A stretch of 31,791 nt of DNA from an uncultured Flavobacteriales bacterium (GCA_903821715.1 CAIJMB010000071.1:1-31791); one strand, 5' to 3'. Positions 1 to 8,005 are shown, counted from the first letter of the stretch. A program made the numbers and translations. The notes: generated by a model not told the origin, from the sequence alone.

Positions 1-583
1 CGTCGCTCATGATGGGCAGGTAGGCTCCGCCGGCCACACAGGATCCCATTACGGCCGACAGCTGCGGAATCCCGAGGCTGCTCATCACCGCATTGTTGCG
101 AAAAATTCGCCCAAAGTGCTCTTTGTCTGGGAAAATCTCGTCCTGCATCGGCAGGTATACGCCCGCGGAATCCACCAAATAAAGGATCGGAATCCGGTTC
201 TCCATTGCGATTTCTTGGGCGCGCAGGTTCTTTTTGCCGGTCATCGGGAACCATGCACCCGCCTTCACCGTCGGGTCGTTGGCCACTACCATGCAGGTGC
301 GGCCGGCGATGCGCCCAAGAACGACCACCACTCCCGCAGAGGGGCATCCTCCGTGCTCAGCGTACATTCCATCGGCCGCGAACGCACCGATTTCAACTTG
401 GGGGGCGTCGGAATCCAGCAAGCGCTTGACCCGCTCACGAGCGCTCAACTTGCCTTGCTCGGCGAGTTTCTCGAGTCGCTTTTTGCCTCCACCTTGGGCA
501 ACTTCGCTCCAACGGCGGTGGCACTCAGCCACTAAGAGTTTGAGTTCGTCTGCGTTGCGTTCCGTTTTGAGGTCGAGGGCCAT
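1..583 (-). CDS. Acyl-CoA carboxylase beta subunit, methylcrotonyl/propionyl type (partial, 3' end off the window)
   Basis: This is the N-terminal ~194 residues of a biotin-dependent carboxyltransferase subunit, which transfers CO2 from carboxybiotin to an acyl-CoA. The start is ATG at 583-581; the frame upstream reaches a stop without another good start. Visible family blocks are KLSARERV near residue 45, MVVANDPTVKAGAWFPMTGKK around 95-115, and LVDSAGVYLPMQDEIFPD followed by HFGRIF. The MGSCVAGGAYLP.MSDE block lies at the cut end. The DEIFPDKEHFGRIF and MGSC.AGGAY.P stretches resemble methylcrotonyl-CoA carboxylase beta more than PccB, but the substrate cannot be fixed from half a protein. 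The gene continues beyond base 1. Confidence 0.93.
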   Translation of the reverse strand, partial: MALDLKTERNADELKLLVAECHRRWSEVAQGGGKKRLEKLAEQGKLSARERVKRLLDSDAPQVEIGAFAADGMYAEHGGCPSAGVVVVLGRIAGRTCMVVANDPTVKAGAWFPMTGKKNLRAQEIAMENRIPILYLVDSAGVYLPMQDEIFPDKEHFGRIFRNNAVMSSLGIPQLSAVMGSCVAGGAYLPIMSD

Positions 584-611
584 GTCGGGTTTGGATTCAG
601 GGGTGTGTTCC

Positions 612-643
612 CGAAGGTAGGCTTGAACGGCGTCCTAAGCCAA
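612..643 (-). promoter_or_regulatory. Bacteroidota-type promoter for the acyl-CoA carboxylase gene
   Basis: On the minus strand a TTGG (643-640) is followed after 20 nt by TACCTTCG (619-612), a good match to the Bacteroidota -33/-7 pattern. The -7 box ends 28 nt before the ATG at 583. Confidence 0.55.
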
Positions 644-668
644 GTTCGCGCCTAGTTCCAAGCCCATT

Positions 669-692
669 CATTCGGGTATAACCGGATTTTAC
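669..692. repeat. Copy 1 of the CGGTTATAACCGGATTTTAC element
   Basis: This 24-base stretch matches the reverse complement of 14381-14404 at 23 of 24 positions. Its core is GGGTATAACC followed by GGATTTTAC. It lies upstream of the acyl-CoA carboxylase promoter. See copies at 14381 and 22937. The function is unknown; an operator or a longer regulatory site is possible. Confidence 0.6.
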
Positions 693-769
693 TTTTTCTC
701 TCAGTGCCGGAAACGTCTATACAACACTAAATCAAGTAGTTGAATAAAATATCCGTTTTGGAGAATTTA

Positions 770-814
770 GCTGCGAAGCAGCCCTAGCCGCGCAGCGGCC
801 CTAGCGCGAAGCGC
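770..814. repeat. Array of three GNA-triloop mini-hairpins with 17-bp period
   Basis: Three short perfect hairpins start at 770, 787 and 804: GCTGC-GAA-GCAGC, GCCGC-GCA-GCGGC and GCGC-GAA-GCGC. The first two are separated by CCTA and the next begins exactly 17 bases on. The stem changes between units 1 and 2 are compensatory (T-A to C-G). It lies between the 3' end of the secreted unknown gene and the start of the acyl-CoA carboxylase gene. There is no T tract next to it on the gene strand, so a simple intrinsic terminator is not an obvious explanation. Confidence 0.75.
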
Positions 815-823
815 AAAAAGCCC

Positions 824-842
824 ACGAGCTAATCTCAGCCAA
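824..842. repeat. Copy of the ACGAGCTAATCTCAGCCAA intergenic word
   Basis: The 19-base string ACGAGCTAATCTCAGCCAA occurs here and again, exactly, at 27896-27914. A shorter copy lies at 27869-27884. Here it follows the mini-hairpin array and touches the 3' end of the 857-1810 gene. Confidence 0.7.
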
Positions 843-856
843 CCTTGCCAACCGCG

Positions 857-1810
857 CTAGTAACTCATCCGCCACTCCGCCACCCGCGCCCACAGCTCCT
901 CTTCGTTCGGAACCGCATCGCTCAGGTAGAGCATGAGTCGGATTCCGCCCGGAACTTTTTGGTAGAGCAGTGCATCAGGCTTGCCGTCGCCCATCAGGTC
1001 GCCACTCCAATAGACCTCGGGAGGACACGACGACAGGGAGTCGACAACCGCAGGAAGCGTGTCAAGCTGCGCCCAGTTACGGTCGCCCATCCGATGGCCC
1101 AGGATGAGTTCGTAGTCGCGAAGCTCAGGGCAGTCTACGCCCACACCTTGTACGGCGCCAGTGGCAAAGAGCACGTAGCTACCTCGGTACATTTTGTCGC
1201 GTGCGGTAAGTGACCCGAGGTCCGCTTGGCCTCCGGGCATCAGCACTGCGGAACCTTCGCGCACAAGCCCTAGGTCGGCGCTGTCAAGGCGCACGGGGCT
1301 GCCGAATAAGAAGTGACTGCCTTGCTCGAGGTTCGTTCGAATGTCGAATTCAAGGCCACCGCTCCCCGACGGAAACTCACTGAGCTCTGCCTTAACCCGA
1401 ACGGGACGTAGCTTCCACATCCCTTCGACATCGTAGATTCCGTACCAGTAGAGCGACAAATCGAGGCCCCGAATGTCGCCGGAGTAGTTGAAGGCCTCGG
1501 TCGCCACTTGGTAGCGGCGCTGCTTGATCGCATCAACGCGCTTGCGCACTTCACCCACTGGCCCGCCCTCTTCGAGCCACACGAGAAGCGAATCGCGCTT
1601 GAGACCAATTGAGGCGCGCATCATGCGGCCAATCAGACTGTCGGCTGGCCACTTCCATGTTTGGGCTGCCCAGTCAATGCGGATTAACTGGTTGTCGCTG
1701 AGCTGGTCCCAGCGCTCGGAACGATTCGCGCGGACGGCGACGGTGTCCACGGTCTGCGCCCCCAGGCCGAAGGCCCACAAGCAGCACGAAACCAGAAACC
1801 ATCCACGCAT
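857..1810 (-). CDS. Secreted protein of unknown function with an EF-hand-like DxxGDGxxD motif
   Basis: I do not recognise this 317-residue protein. The first ~18 residues are a signal peptide (MRGW followed by a hydrophobic stretch ending GLGAQ), so it is exported. Near the C-terminus residues 271-279 read DLMGDGKPD, a calcium-binding loop like those in FG-GAP/VCBS repeats; this is the only clear motif. The rest looks globular with several Trp and Tyr residues. It starts 5 bases after the lepB stop, so it is probably the last gene of the nifU-lepB transcript. No lipobox or T9SS tail is visible, so it is probably periplasmic. Confidence 0.8.
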   Translation of the reverse strand: MRGWFLVSCCLWAFGLGAQTVDTVAVRANRSERWDQLSDNQLIRIDWAAQTWKWPADSLIGRMMRASIGLKRDSLLVWLEEGGPVGEVRKRVDAIKQRRYQVATEAFNYSGDIRGLDLSLYWYGIYDVEGMWKLRPVRVKAELSEFPSGSGGLEFDIRTNLEQGSHFLFGSPVRLDSADLGLVREGSAVLMPGGQADLGSLTARDKMYRGSYVLFATGAVQGVGVDCPELRDYELILGHRMGDRNWAQLDTLPAVVDSLSSCPPEVYWSGDLMGDGKPDALLYQKVPGGIRLMLYLSDAVPNEEELWARVAEWRMSY

Positions 1811-1815
1811 CGTCT

Positions 1816-3441
1816 TTAGGCCTTTTTACGCTTGCGGTACCATTCCCAACCGTAGTAGAGGGCGACAAGAATGGCGAACGGAATCAGGTAACTTCGTGGC
1901 TTGCCTGCGCCGTGCACCACTGTAAACAGACGGTCCTTGCGGATTTTGTCGAGTCCGCTCACGAAGGAATCCATGCTCCAAAAAATGAACACCGGCTTGC
2001 CCACGACGTGATCCTCGGGTACAAAACCCCAGTAGCGGCTGTCCCAAGAATTGTGGCGGTTGTCGCCCATCATCCAGTAGTAGTCCATCTCAAAGGTGTA
2101 GCTCGTCACGGGCTCGCCGTCAAGCAGAAAGCGTTCGCCCGCAGGGCCTTGCTCGCGAACCAACTCGTGCCCTTCGTAGGCATTGATGGCGTGCTCGTAC
2201 TTGAGGTAGGTTCCGTAGTTCAGCTCCACCGTACTGCCCTTAGACGGAATCCAAAGTGGTCCGTAGTTATCACGGGTCCAGGCATATACAACCGTATCAC
2301 TGTGGCCGCCCATGGGATTGGGAAACATGAGGGCTCCGCCCACAAAATTCGCATAGTACCACTGAAGGGCCTCGGGTGTCCCAGCCGTGAACGTCGTGTC
2401 GCCAGCCAGCGCGTCCATCACGAACATGGTGTCAAGGTTGGGCATCTTCGCGAAGTCCGAGAGCGACTCATTCGGAATCGTCACCACGAACTCCGTTTCG
2501 GTAATCTGCAGGACGTCGCTGACATTCTGGTTGTTGACCGTCATGTTGGTCACGTAGTTAATGTCAAAGTCCTTTTTCAGCTGGCGTGCGCTGAACCCTT
2601 GGCCGGGCAGCGTGCGGACGTAGTAGCTGAACTGGGCGTTGCTCCGCTCGGGGAACTCGATTGCCTTGCTGTCCACGTAGACTTGGCCGTGGCGCACCTC
2701 AATCGTGTCGCCCGGAACCCCCATGCAGCGCTTCACGTAGTGGTCCTTCTTGTCGGCGGGGCGACCGGGATCCTGAGGGAAGTTGAACACCACCGCATCC
2801 CCGCGCTCCACGCTGGCGAGGCCCGGAAGGCGCAGGTAGGGCAGCTGAATCCACGTCAGGTAGCTCGGCACATTGGCAAACGGGATCACGTTGTGCATCA
2901 GCGGAATACTCAAGGGAGTATTCGGCATGCGCAGACCGTACGCTACTTTACTCACTACCAGGTAGTCGCCCACCATAAGGGATTTTTCCATGGACGACGT
3001 CGGAATGTTAAACGCTTCAAACGTCATCATACGGATGGTTCCGGCCGCGACGACCGCCCAAAGGACGTGGTTCACCCAAAGCGGCATGTGCCGGCGGATC
3101 TCGTCGTTGCTGCGGGTTCCGCGCTCAAGTTTGGCCGTGTAGTTCAGATAGCCGAGGTAGAGTCCGCCCGTGGCCGCGGTTAAAAAGATGTGTTTGTTTT
3201 GCCGAAAGCCAAACATGTGAAGCGTTTCGTACGCCAGCACCAAAGCCATAGCGTTGTCCACCACCGGGATGTAGGCCAAAATCGTCCACCACCATGGCCG
3301 GTCGGCCACCTGGGTCCAGATGTAGGTGCGGTAAATGGGCACAAAGGCCTTCCAGGTCGGAATCCCTGCGGCAGCAAAAAAGCGCCAAGTAATGGCCGAT
3401 CCGTAAAGATTGAGGAGAAGATAGTACAGTAGGTATTCCAT
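1816..3441 (-). CDS. lepB: Signal peptidase I, long Bacteroidota form
   Basis: This enzyme cleaves signal peptides from exported proteins at the outer face of the inner membrane. The N-terminal ~105 residues are hydrophobic and resemble the DUF5684-type domain often fused to LepB in this phylum. A membrane segment follows (~121-140), then the catalytic box NIPTSSME with Ser150. DHYVKRCMGVPGD carries the general-base Lys237, and box E (GDNRHNSWDSR) spans 459-469. A hydrophobic helix ends the protein (~517-535). At 541 residues it is far longer than E. coli LepB; the extra ~200 residues between the Lys box and box E are typical of Bacteroidota. It follows the carbonic anhydrase-like gene by 15 bases. 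Confidence 0.95.
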   Translation of the reverse strand: MEYLLYYLLLNLYGSAITWRFFAAAGIPTWKAFVPIYRTYIWTQVADRPWWWTILAYIPVVDNAMALVLAYETLHMFGFRQNKHIFLTAATGGLYLGYLNYTAKLERGTRSNDEIRRHMPLWVNHVLWAVVAAGTIRMMTFEAFNIPTSSMEKSLMVGDYLVVSKVAYGLRMPNTPLSIPLMHNVIPFANVPSYLTWIQLPYLRLPGLASVERGDAVVFNFPQDPGRPADKKDHYVKRCMGVPGDTIEVRHGQVYVDSKAIEFPERSNAQFSYYVRTLPGQGFSARQLKKDFDINYVTNMTVNNQNVSDVLQITETEFVVTIPNESLSDFAKMPNLDTMFVMDALAGDTTFTAGTPEALQWYYANFVGGALMFPNPMGGHSDTVVYAWTRDNYGPLWIPSKGSTVELNYGTYLKYEHAINAYEGHELVREQGPAGERFLLDGEPVTSYTFEMDYYWMMGDNRHNSWDSRYWGFVPEDHVVGKPVFIFWSMDSFVSGLDKIRKDRLFTVVHGAGKPRSYLIPFAILVALYYGWEWYRKRKKA

Positions 3442-3456
3442 AATCGTTTGAAGTAC

Positions 3457-3996
3457 TTAACGCGCCGAAGTGTCGGCGTCCGACCGAAGCCACGAGGCAT
3501 AAATTCCGTAGTTTTTCGCAATGCGCTCGACCTCGCCGGCCATGAGCTCGGGGGTGATGTCCTTGACTTTCTTGGCCGGAACTCCCGCAAAGACTGAGCC
3601 CGCCGGCACGTGTGTGCCTTCAGTCAGGACCGCGCCAGCGGCGACGATGCTGCCCGATTCTACGATACAGCGGTCCATGATGATGGCTCCCATTCCGACC
3701 AATACCCGGTCATGCAGCGTGCATCCGTGCACCGTCGCACCATGGCCGATGCTCACTTGGTTGCCAATGGTGGTTCCGTGCTTTTGGTAGGTTCCGTGAA
3801 TGACGGCCCCGTCCTGAATGTTGACCTCGTTGCCGATGCGAATGAAGTTGACGTCGCCGCGCACCACCGCATTAAACCAAATGGAGCAACCTTCGCCCAT
3901 CGACACGTCGCCCACCACCGTACAGTTGGGCGCCAAAAAGGTCGACTCGGGAATCTGGGGATGCAGCCCGCGTACGGGCAAAATCAGCGGTTCCAT
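3457..3996 (-). CDS. Gamma carbonic anhydrase family (left-handed beta-helix hexapeptide) protein
   Basis: The 179-residue protein is built of hexapeptide repeats (for example IGNEVNIQDGAVIHG, TTIGNQVSIGHGATVHG) that fold as a left-handed beta helix and form trimers. Candidate zinc ligands His67, His85 and His90 stand in the QDGAVIH and GHGATVH contexts expected for the CamH/YrdA/PaaY group, and GVPAKKVKDI closes the helix. Carbonic anhydrase activity is plausible but many YrdA-type members have no proven substrate. The start is 8 bases after the nifU stop, within the same minus-strand transcript. Confidence 0.9.
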   Translation of the reverse strand: MEPLILPVRGLHPQIPESTFLAPNCTVVGDVSMGEGCSIWFNAVVRGDVNFIRIGNEVNIQDGAVIHGTYQKHGTTIGNQVSIGHGATVHGCTLHDRVLVGMGAIIMDRCIVESGSIVAAGAVLTEGTHVPAGSVFAGVPAKKVKDITPELMAGEVERIAKNYGIYASWLRSDADTSAR

Positions 3997-4004
3997 GCCC
4001 CAAT

Positions 4005-4604
4005 TTACGCCGGAACGACGTCGTCGACCAGCGTCGGAAGCATGCGCTGCAGAATGTTTTTAATGCCCTGCTGCAGTGTGAGCGTACTCGACGGGCAACC
4101 CGCGCAGGCGCCCTGAAGTTGCACTTTCACAATTTTGTTCTCGTACCCCGCGAACACAATGTTGCCGCCGTCTTGGGCCACAGCGGGCTTCACGTACTCC
4201 TCGAGGATTTCAACGATGCGGGCCTCGATGCCGTCTTCGGCATAGGTGGGTGCCTCGGCCTCTTCGCCCAACGCGTCGACTTTTTTCTGGGGCGGAACCG
4301 CGGTCAGAACCGCCTTGCCCTCTTGAATATGAGCTAGGATGAACTGGCGAAGCTCTTGGGTCACAGCGTCCCACTCGACCACGTTGAACTTCTCGACCGC
4401 GATAAAATTGGTCGAAATGAACACGTTCTTGACGAACGGAAAAGTGAACAGCGCCGCAGCTAGCGGGCTGATTTGGGCCTCTTCAATGTTGGCGAATTCC
4501 ACGTGGTCGACGTCGATCAGGCGCTTGTTGGCCACAAACTTCATCACCCCGGGATTCGGCGTCATTTCGGCATAAACGGATACGGGTACGCGCTGAATTT
4601 CCAT
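4005..4604 (-). CDS. NifU-family Fe-S cluster scaffold/carrier protein (Nfu type)
   Basis: This protein carries nascent Fe-S clusters to target enzymes in the cytoplasm. It has 199 residues with the start at ATG 4604-4602 (MEIQRVPVSVYAEMTPNPGVMKF). A longer in-frame start at 4652 would run through the promoter and into pgi and was rejected. Residues 10-95 form the Nfu N-terminal domain (YAEMTPNPGVMKFVANK). Residues ~125-195 form the NifU C-terminal domain, with the cluster-binding Cys167 and Cys170 in GACAGCPSS. A -7-like TACCTTTG ends only 7 bases before the ATG. It is the first gene of the transcript that continues to the carbonic anhydrase-like gene and lepB. Confidence 0.93.
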   Translation of the reverse strand: MEIQRVPVSVYAEMTPNPGVMKFVANKRLIDVDHVEFANIEEAQISPLAAALFTFPFVKNVFISTNFIAVEKFNVVEWDAVTQELRQFILAHIQEGKAVLTAVPPQKKVDALGEEAEAPTYAEDGIEARIVEILEEYVKPAVAQDGGNIVFAGYENKIVKVQLQGACAGCPSSTLTLQQGIKNILQRMLPTLVDDVVPA

Positions 4605-4611
4605 AGGATTG

Positions 4612-4635
4612 CAAAGGTACGACTTGGTACCTTTG
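4612..4635. promoter_or_regulatory. Perfect inverted repeat holding facing -7 boxes of nifU and pgi
   Basis: Arms CAAAGGTAC (4612-4620) and GTACCTTTG (4627-4635) are perfect reverse complements separated by 6 bases. Each arm contains TACCTTTG, a full match to the Bacteroidota -7 consensus, reading left toward nifU (4619-4612) and right toward pgi (4628-4635). No clear -33 TTTG stands 19-21 bases upstream of either. Confidence 0.65.
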
Positions 4636-4666
4636 GGGCTTGAATAATTCACATACCGTGCCGCAC

Positions 4667-6283
4667 ATGCTGTCCCGCGTCAATCCGACCCAAACCAAGG
4701 CCTGGAAGGCCCTCGAAGCCCACGCCGCCGCCACCTCTGACCGCCACCTGCGCGACCTTTTTGCCGCCGACCCCGCACGTTTTGACCGCATGCACGTGCG
4801 CCTGGACGACCTGTTGCTCTTTGATTACGCCAAGCACCGTGTGGACGAAACCACCCTTGACCTCTTGGCCCAGCTCTTTGAAGAATGCGGCGTAGCTGAA
4901 GGTTTCCAGGCGCAGCTCAACGGCGCAGCCATCAACGAAACTGAGGGACGCGCGGTGCTCCATACCGCGCTCCGTTCCAGCTCAACCGAAGCCCTGCTCG
5001 TCGACGGCCACGACGTGCGACCCTTGATTGCCCGCGAACGCGACCGCATGCTCGACTTTGCTGAAGCGGTCCGCACGGGCGACATCCGGTCCGCATCCGG
5101 TGAAAAATTCAAGCACGTTGTCAACATCGGCATCGGCGGAAGCGACCTTGGGCCCCGCATGGCCGTAGAGGCACTCAAACCCTTTGCCCACCGCGGAATC
5201 CAGATGCACTTCGTCGCCAACGTCGACGGAGCCGACCTGCACGAGACCCTACAGCTCGTGGACCCTGCCCGCACCCTCTTTTTGGTGGCGTCCAAAACGT
5301 TTACCACCCAAGAAACCATGGCCAACGCCGAGGCCGCGCGCACGTGGCTCGTTCAGCACCTCGGAGACCCCGCCGTCGTAGCCGACCACTTTGCGGCATT
5401 GAGCACCAACCTCACCAAGGTTGAGGCCTTTGGCATCAGCGCCGAGCGCACGTTCGGATTCTGGGATTGGGTCGGAGGCCGCTACAGCGTATGGAGCAGC
5501 ATCGGGCTTCCGCTCGCGATTGCCATTGGGGCTGATGGGTTCCGCGCCTTCTTGGCCGGAGCCGAGCGCATCGACCGCCACGCCGCCGAGGCCCCATTTC
5601 GTCAAAATATTCCATGGTTGATGGCCGCACTCGGAATCTGGTACCGCAACTTCCTCGGGGCCGCGACGCACGCCGTACTGCCCTACGACCAGTACCTGCA
5701 CCGGTTCGCCGCGTTTTTGCAGCAAATGGACATGGAATCCAACGGGAAGTACCTAGACCGCAGCGGCCAGCGCGTCACCTATGCGACCGGACCAGTCGTC
5801 TGGGGTGAGCCCGGGACCAATGGCCAGCACGCCTTTTACCAGCTTATTCACCAGGGAACCGAGCTGATTCCGAGCGACTTTATCGCATCGGTGGTTCCGC
5901 AGCACCCGCTGCACGCGCACCACGCCAAGCTACTGAGTAATTTTTTAGCACAGACCGAATCGCTGATGATGGGACGCCCCGAGGCCAACAGCCCGTTCCG
6001 CGTGTTTGAGGGCAACCGCCCAACCTCTACCGTGCTGTTTGACGCCCTAACGCCCGAAGCCCTCGGAGCCCTGATTGCGATGTACGAGCACAAGGTATTC
6101 GCCCAAGGCGTCGTGTGGAACGTATTCAGCTACGACCAGTGGGGCGTAGAACTCGGAAAAGAAATGGCGAACGTAGTCCTACCGGAACTCGAAGGCGAAG
6201 GCCCCATCGGGGCGCACGACGGGTCAACGACCGCGCTGATCCATCACGTGCGGACCTTGTCGAGCAAGGCGCTCAATAGCTGA
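4667..6283 (+). CDS. pgi: Glucose-6-phosphate isomerase
   Basis: This enzyme interconverts glucose-6-phosphate and fructose-6-phosphate in glycolysis and gluconeogenesis. The SIS-domain signatures are clear: VNIGIGGSDLGPRMAVEAL in the first half, then GGRYSVWSSIGLP, the MESNGKYLDR block with the catalytic Glu, and QWGVELGK with the catalytic Lys near the end. From ATG 4667 it has 538 residues, the usual size. An in-frame ATG at 4640 is possible but lies at the expected transcription start, and MLSRVNPTQTKAW matches the family N-terminus. The last 40 bases overlap the convergent marR gene. Confidence 0.96.
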   Translation: MLSRVNPTQTKAWKALEAHAAATSDRHLRDLFAADPARFDRMHVRLDDLLLFDYAKHRVDETTLDLLAQLFEECGVAEGFQAQLNGAAINETEGRAVLHTALRSSSTEALLVDGHDVRPLIARERDRMLDFAEAVRTGDIRSASGEKFKHVVNIGIGGSDLGPRMAVEALKPFAHRGIQMHFVANVDGADLHETLQLVDPARTLFLVASKTFTTQETMANAEAARTWLVQHLGDPAVVADHFAALSTNLTKVEAFGISAERTFGFWDWVGGRYSVWSSIGLPLAIAIGADGFRAFLAGAERIDRHAAEAPFRQNIPWLMAALGIWYRNFLGAATHAVLPYDQYLHRFAAFLQQMDMESNGKYLDRSGQRVTYATGPVVWGEPGTNGQHAFYQLIHQGTELIPSDFIASVVPQHPLHAHHAKLLSNFLAQTESLMMGRPEANSPFRVFEGNRPTSTVLFDALTPEALGALIAMYEHKVFAQGVVWNVFSYDQWGVELGKEMANVVLPELEGEGPIGAHDGSTTALIHHVRTLSSKALNS

Positions 6284-6702
6284 GCCTCTTCGTTCGTGAG
6301 GCGCTTGGGCAGTTCATCTTTGGTGAACTTGTCTACTGACCGGATCTGACCCAGCAGTTCAAGTCCACGCAGCGTTAAAAAAATGTGCGTCACGCGGCGA
6401 TCTTCTTTGCTGCCTTTGCGCTCGACGTAGCCCAACTTGACGAGGCGGTCGACGAGGCGCGACACATCACTCGTCTTGTCGAGTAAGCGCTCGCGGATTA
6501 CGCCGATGGCAAGCCCTTCGGGGTGGGCTCCGCGTAAAATGCGCAGCACATTGTACTGCTGCATGGTGATTTTGTAGGGCTCCAATGCCTCAGAAATTCG
6601 CCCCTTCACCCAATGGTAGGTATACAAAATATTGATCACCGCAACCTGCTGGTCGTTGTGCCAGTTGCGCTGCTGGATCTCTTCTTGTATGCTCTTACCC
6701 AT
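6244..6702 (-). CDS. MarR-family winged-helix transcriptional regulator
   Basis: The 152-residue protein has the MarR fold: an N-terminal helix for dimerisation, a recognition region around residues 60-90 (RERLLDKTSDVSRLVDRLVKLG) and the wing YVERKGSKEDRRVTHIFLT. MarR proteins bind short palindromes as dimers and often respond to small phenolic ligands; neither target nor ligand can be read here. It begins 14 bases after the frr stop, so it is probably read at the end of the translation operon, and its 3' end overlaps pgi by 40 bases on the opposite strand. Confidence 0.92.
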   Translation of the reverse strand: MGKSIQEEIQQRNWHNDQQVAVINILYTYHWVKGRISEALEPYKITMQQYNVLRILRGAHPEGLAIGVIRERLLDKTSDVSRLVDRLVKLGYVERKGSKEDRRVTHIFLTLRGLELLGQIRSVDKFTKDELPKRLTNEEAQLLSALLDKVRT

Positions 6703-6716
6703 TGGGCCTAATCTAC

Positions 6717-7280
6717 TTAGAGCTTGAGAATGTCTCCTTCTTTTTCGGTCACGCGCGCATCAATCAACGCGATGTGCTTGTCGACCATTGCCTGAATCCC
6801 GTTCTCGAGATCCTTGCGCTGGTCTTCGCTGAGGCCGTCCTTTTCCATGCGCTTGGCCTCGTCCATCCCATCGCGGCGTACGCTGCGAATGGCTACTTTG
6901 GCTTCTTCGCCCTCTGCACGTGCCATGCGCACGAGCTCTTTACGTCGATCCTCGGTCAAAGGCGGAATATTGATGATCACCGCATCCCCATTGTTCATCG
7001 GATTGAATCCGAGGTTGGCGTACATAATGGCTTTCTCGATCTCTTGAATGAGGTTCTTCTCAAACGGCTGTACAAAGAGCGTACGCGCATCTGGAGTCGA
7101 AATGTTGCTGACCTGCTGCAGCTTGACTTGGCTGCCGTAGTAATCAATGTGAATGCCTTCAAGCATGGTGGGATTGGCACGTCCCGCGCGAATCTTGAGC
7201 AGCGCCTTATCGAGGTGCGTCATCGCCTTGGTCATGTCGTCGGCCAAGGACTCAAGCAAAAAACTTACTTCTTCGTTCAT
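6717..7280 (-). CDS. frr: Ribosome recycling factor
   Basis: With EF-G this protein splits the post-termination ribosome. It has the usual size of 187 residues, with the RRF signatures KIRAGRANPTMLEGIHIDYYGS near the N-terminus and the central INIPPLTEDRRKELVRMAR. The C-terminal half is helical and charged, as expected of the three-helix arm. It starts 13 bases after the pyrH stop, in the order pyrH-frr that is widespread in bacteria. Confidence 0.97.
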   Translation of the reverse strand: MNEEVSFLLESLADDMTKAMTHLDKALLKIRAGRANPTMLEGIHIDYYGSQVKLQQVSNISTPDARTLFVQPFEKNLIQEIEKAIMYANLGFNPMNNGDAVIINIPPLTEDRRKELVRMARAEGEEAKVAIRSVRRDGMDEAKRMEKDGLSEDQRKDLENGIQAMVDKHIALIDARVTEKEGDILKL

Positions 7281-7293
7281 TATTCAGTCGGAA

Positions 7294-7998
7294 TTAAGAA
7301 ACCAAGGTGCCCACCTTGTCGCCCTTGACGACGCGCAAGAGGTTGCCCTGCTTGTTCATGTCAAAGACCACGATCGGAAGATCATTTTCTTGGCTGAGCG
7401 TAAATGCTGTCAAGTCCATTACGTTGAGTCCGCGCTCGTACACCTCGGTGTAGCTGATGGATTCAAATCGGGTCGCAGTGCTATCCTTCTCGGGGTCTGC
7501 GGTATAGATTCCATCTACACGAGTGCCCTTGAGGATGACCTCAGCCTGAATTTCGATGGCCCGCAGTGTGGCACCGGTGTCAGTTGTGAAGTAGGGATTG
7601 CCGGTTCCGGCCGAAAAGATGACCACACGGCCCTTTTCAAGATGGCGCACGGCGCGGCGACGAATGAACGGCTCACAAATCTTATCCATCTCGATGGCGG
7701 ACTGTAAGCGGGTCTGTACCCCGATGCGCTCGAGCGACGACTGCAGCGCGAGGCCATTGATTACGGTCGCAAGCATGCCCATGTGGTCGGCCTGAACGCG
7801 GTCCATTCCGCCTTCGGCGCCTTGTAGGCCGCGAAAAATGTTGCCGCCACCGATGACGATGCCCACTTGGGCTCCGGCGTCGACAACTGTTTTAATTTCG
7901 TGTGCGTAGCGGCTAATGGTTTCGGGATCAATCCCGTAGGCCTTGCTGCCCATCAGCGCCTCGCCGCTGAGTTTGAGGAGGATTCGGCGGTACTTCAT
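7294..7998 (-). CDS. pyrH: UMP kinase
   Basis: This enzyme phosphorylates UMP to UDP in pyrimidine synthesis. It belongs to the amino-acid kinase fold and is usually a hexamer controlled by GTP and UTP. Visible blocks are RRILLKLSGEAL at the start, VIGGGNIFRG, the nucleotide-binding FSAGTGNPYFTTDTGATLRAIE, and a C-terminal GDKVGT. I place the start at ATG 7998 (MKYRRILLKLSGEAL, 234 residues); an upstream in-frame start at 8019 would put seven extra residues inside the terminator hairpin. A -7-like TATCTTCG ends 7 bases before this ATG. Confidence 0.96.
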   Translation of the reverse strand: MKYRRILLKLSGEALMGSKAYGIDPETISRYAHEIKTVVDAGAQVGIVIGGGNIFRGLQGAEGGMDRVQADHMGMLATVINGLALQSSLERIGVQTRLQSAIEMDKICEPFIRRRAVRHLEKGRVVIFSAGTGNPYFTTDTGATLRAIEIQAEVILKGTRVDGIYTADPEKDSTATRFESISYTEVYERGLNVMDLTAFTLSQENDLPIVVFDMNKQGNLLRVVKGDKVGTLVS

Positions 7999-8005
7999 TA
8001 AGATG

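Noticed and set aside
1912..3183. 423-codon open frame opposite lepB
   Set aside because: It lies wholly antisense to a well-supported lepB gene, is His/Val/Arg-rich, and has no recognisable domain; long antisense frames are common in G+C-rich genes.
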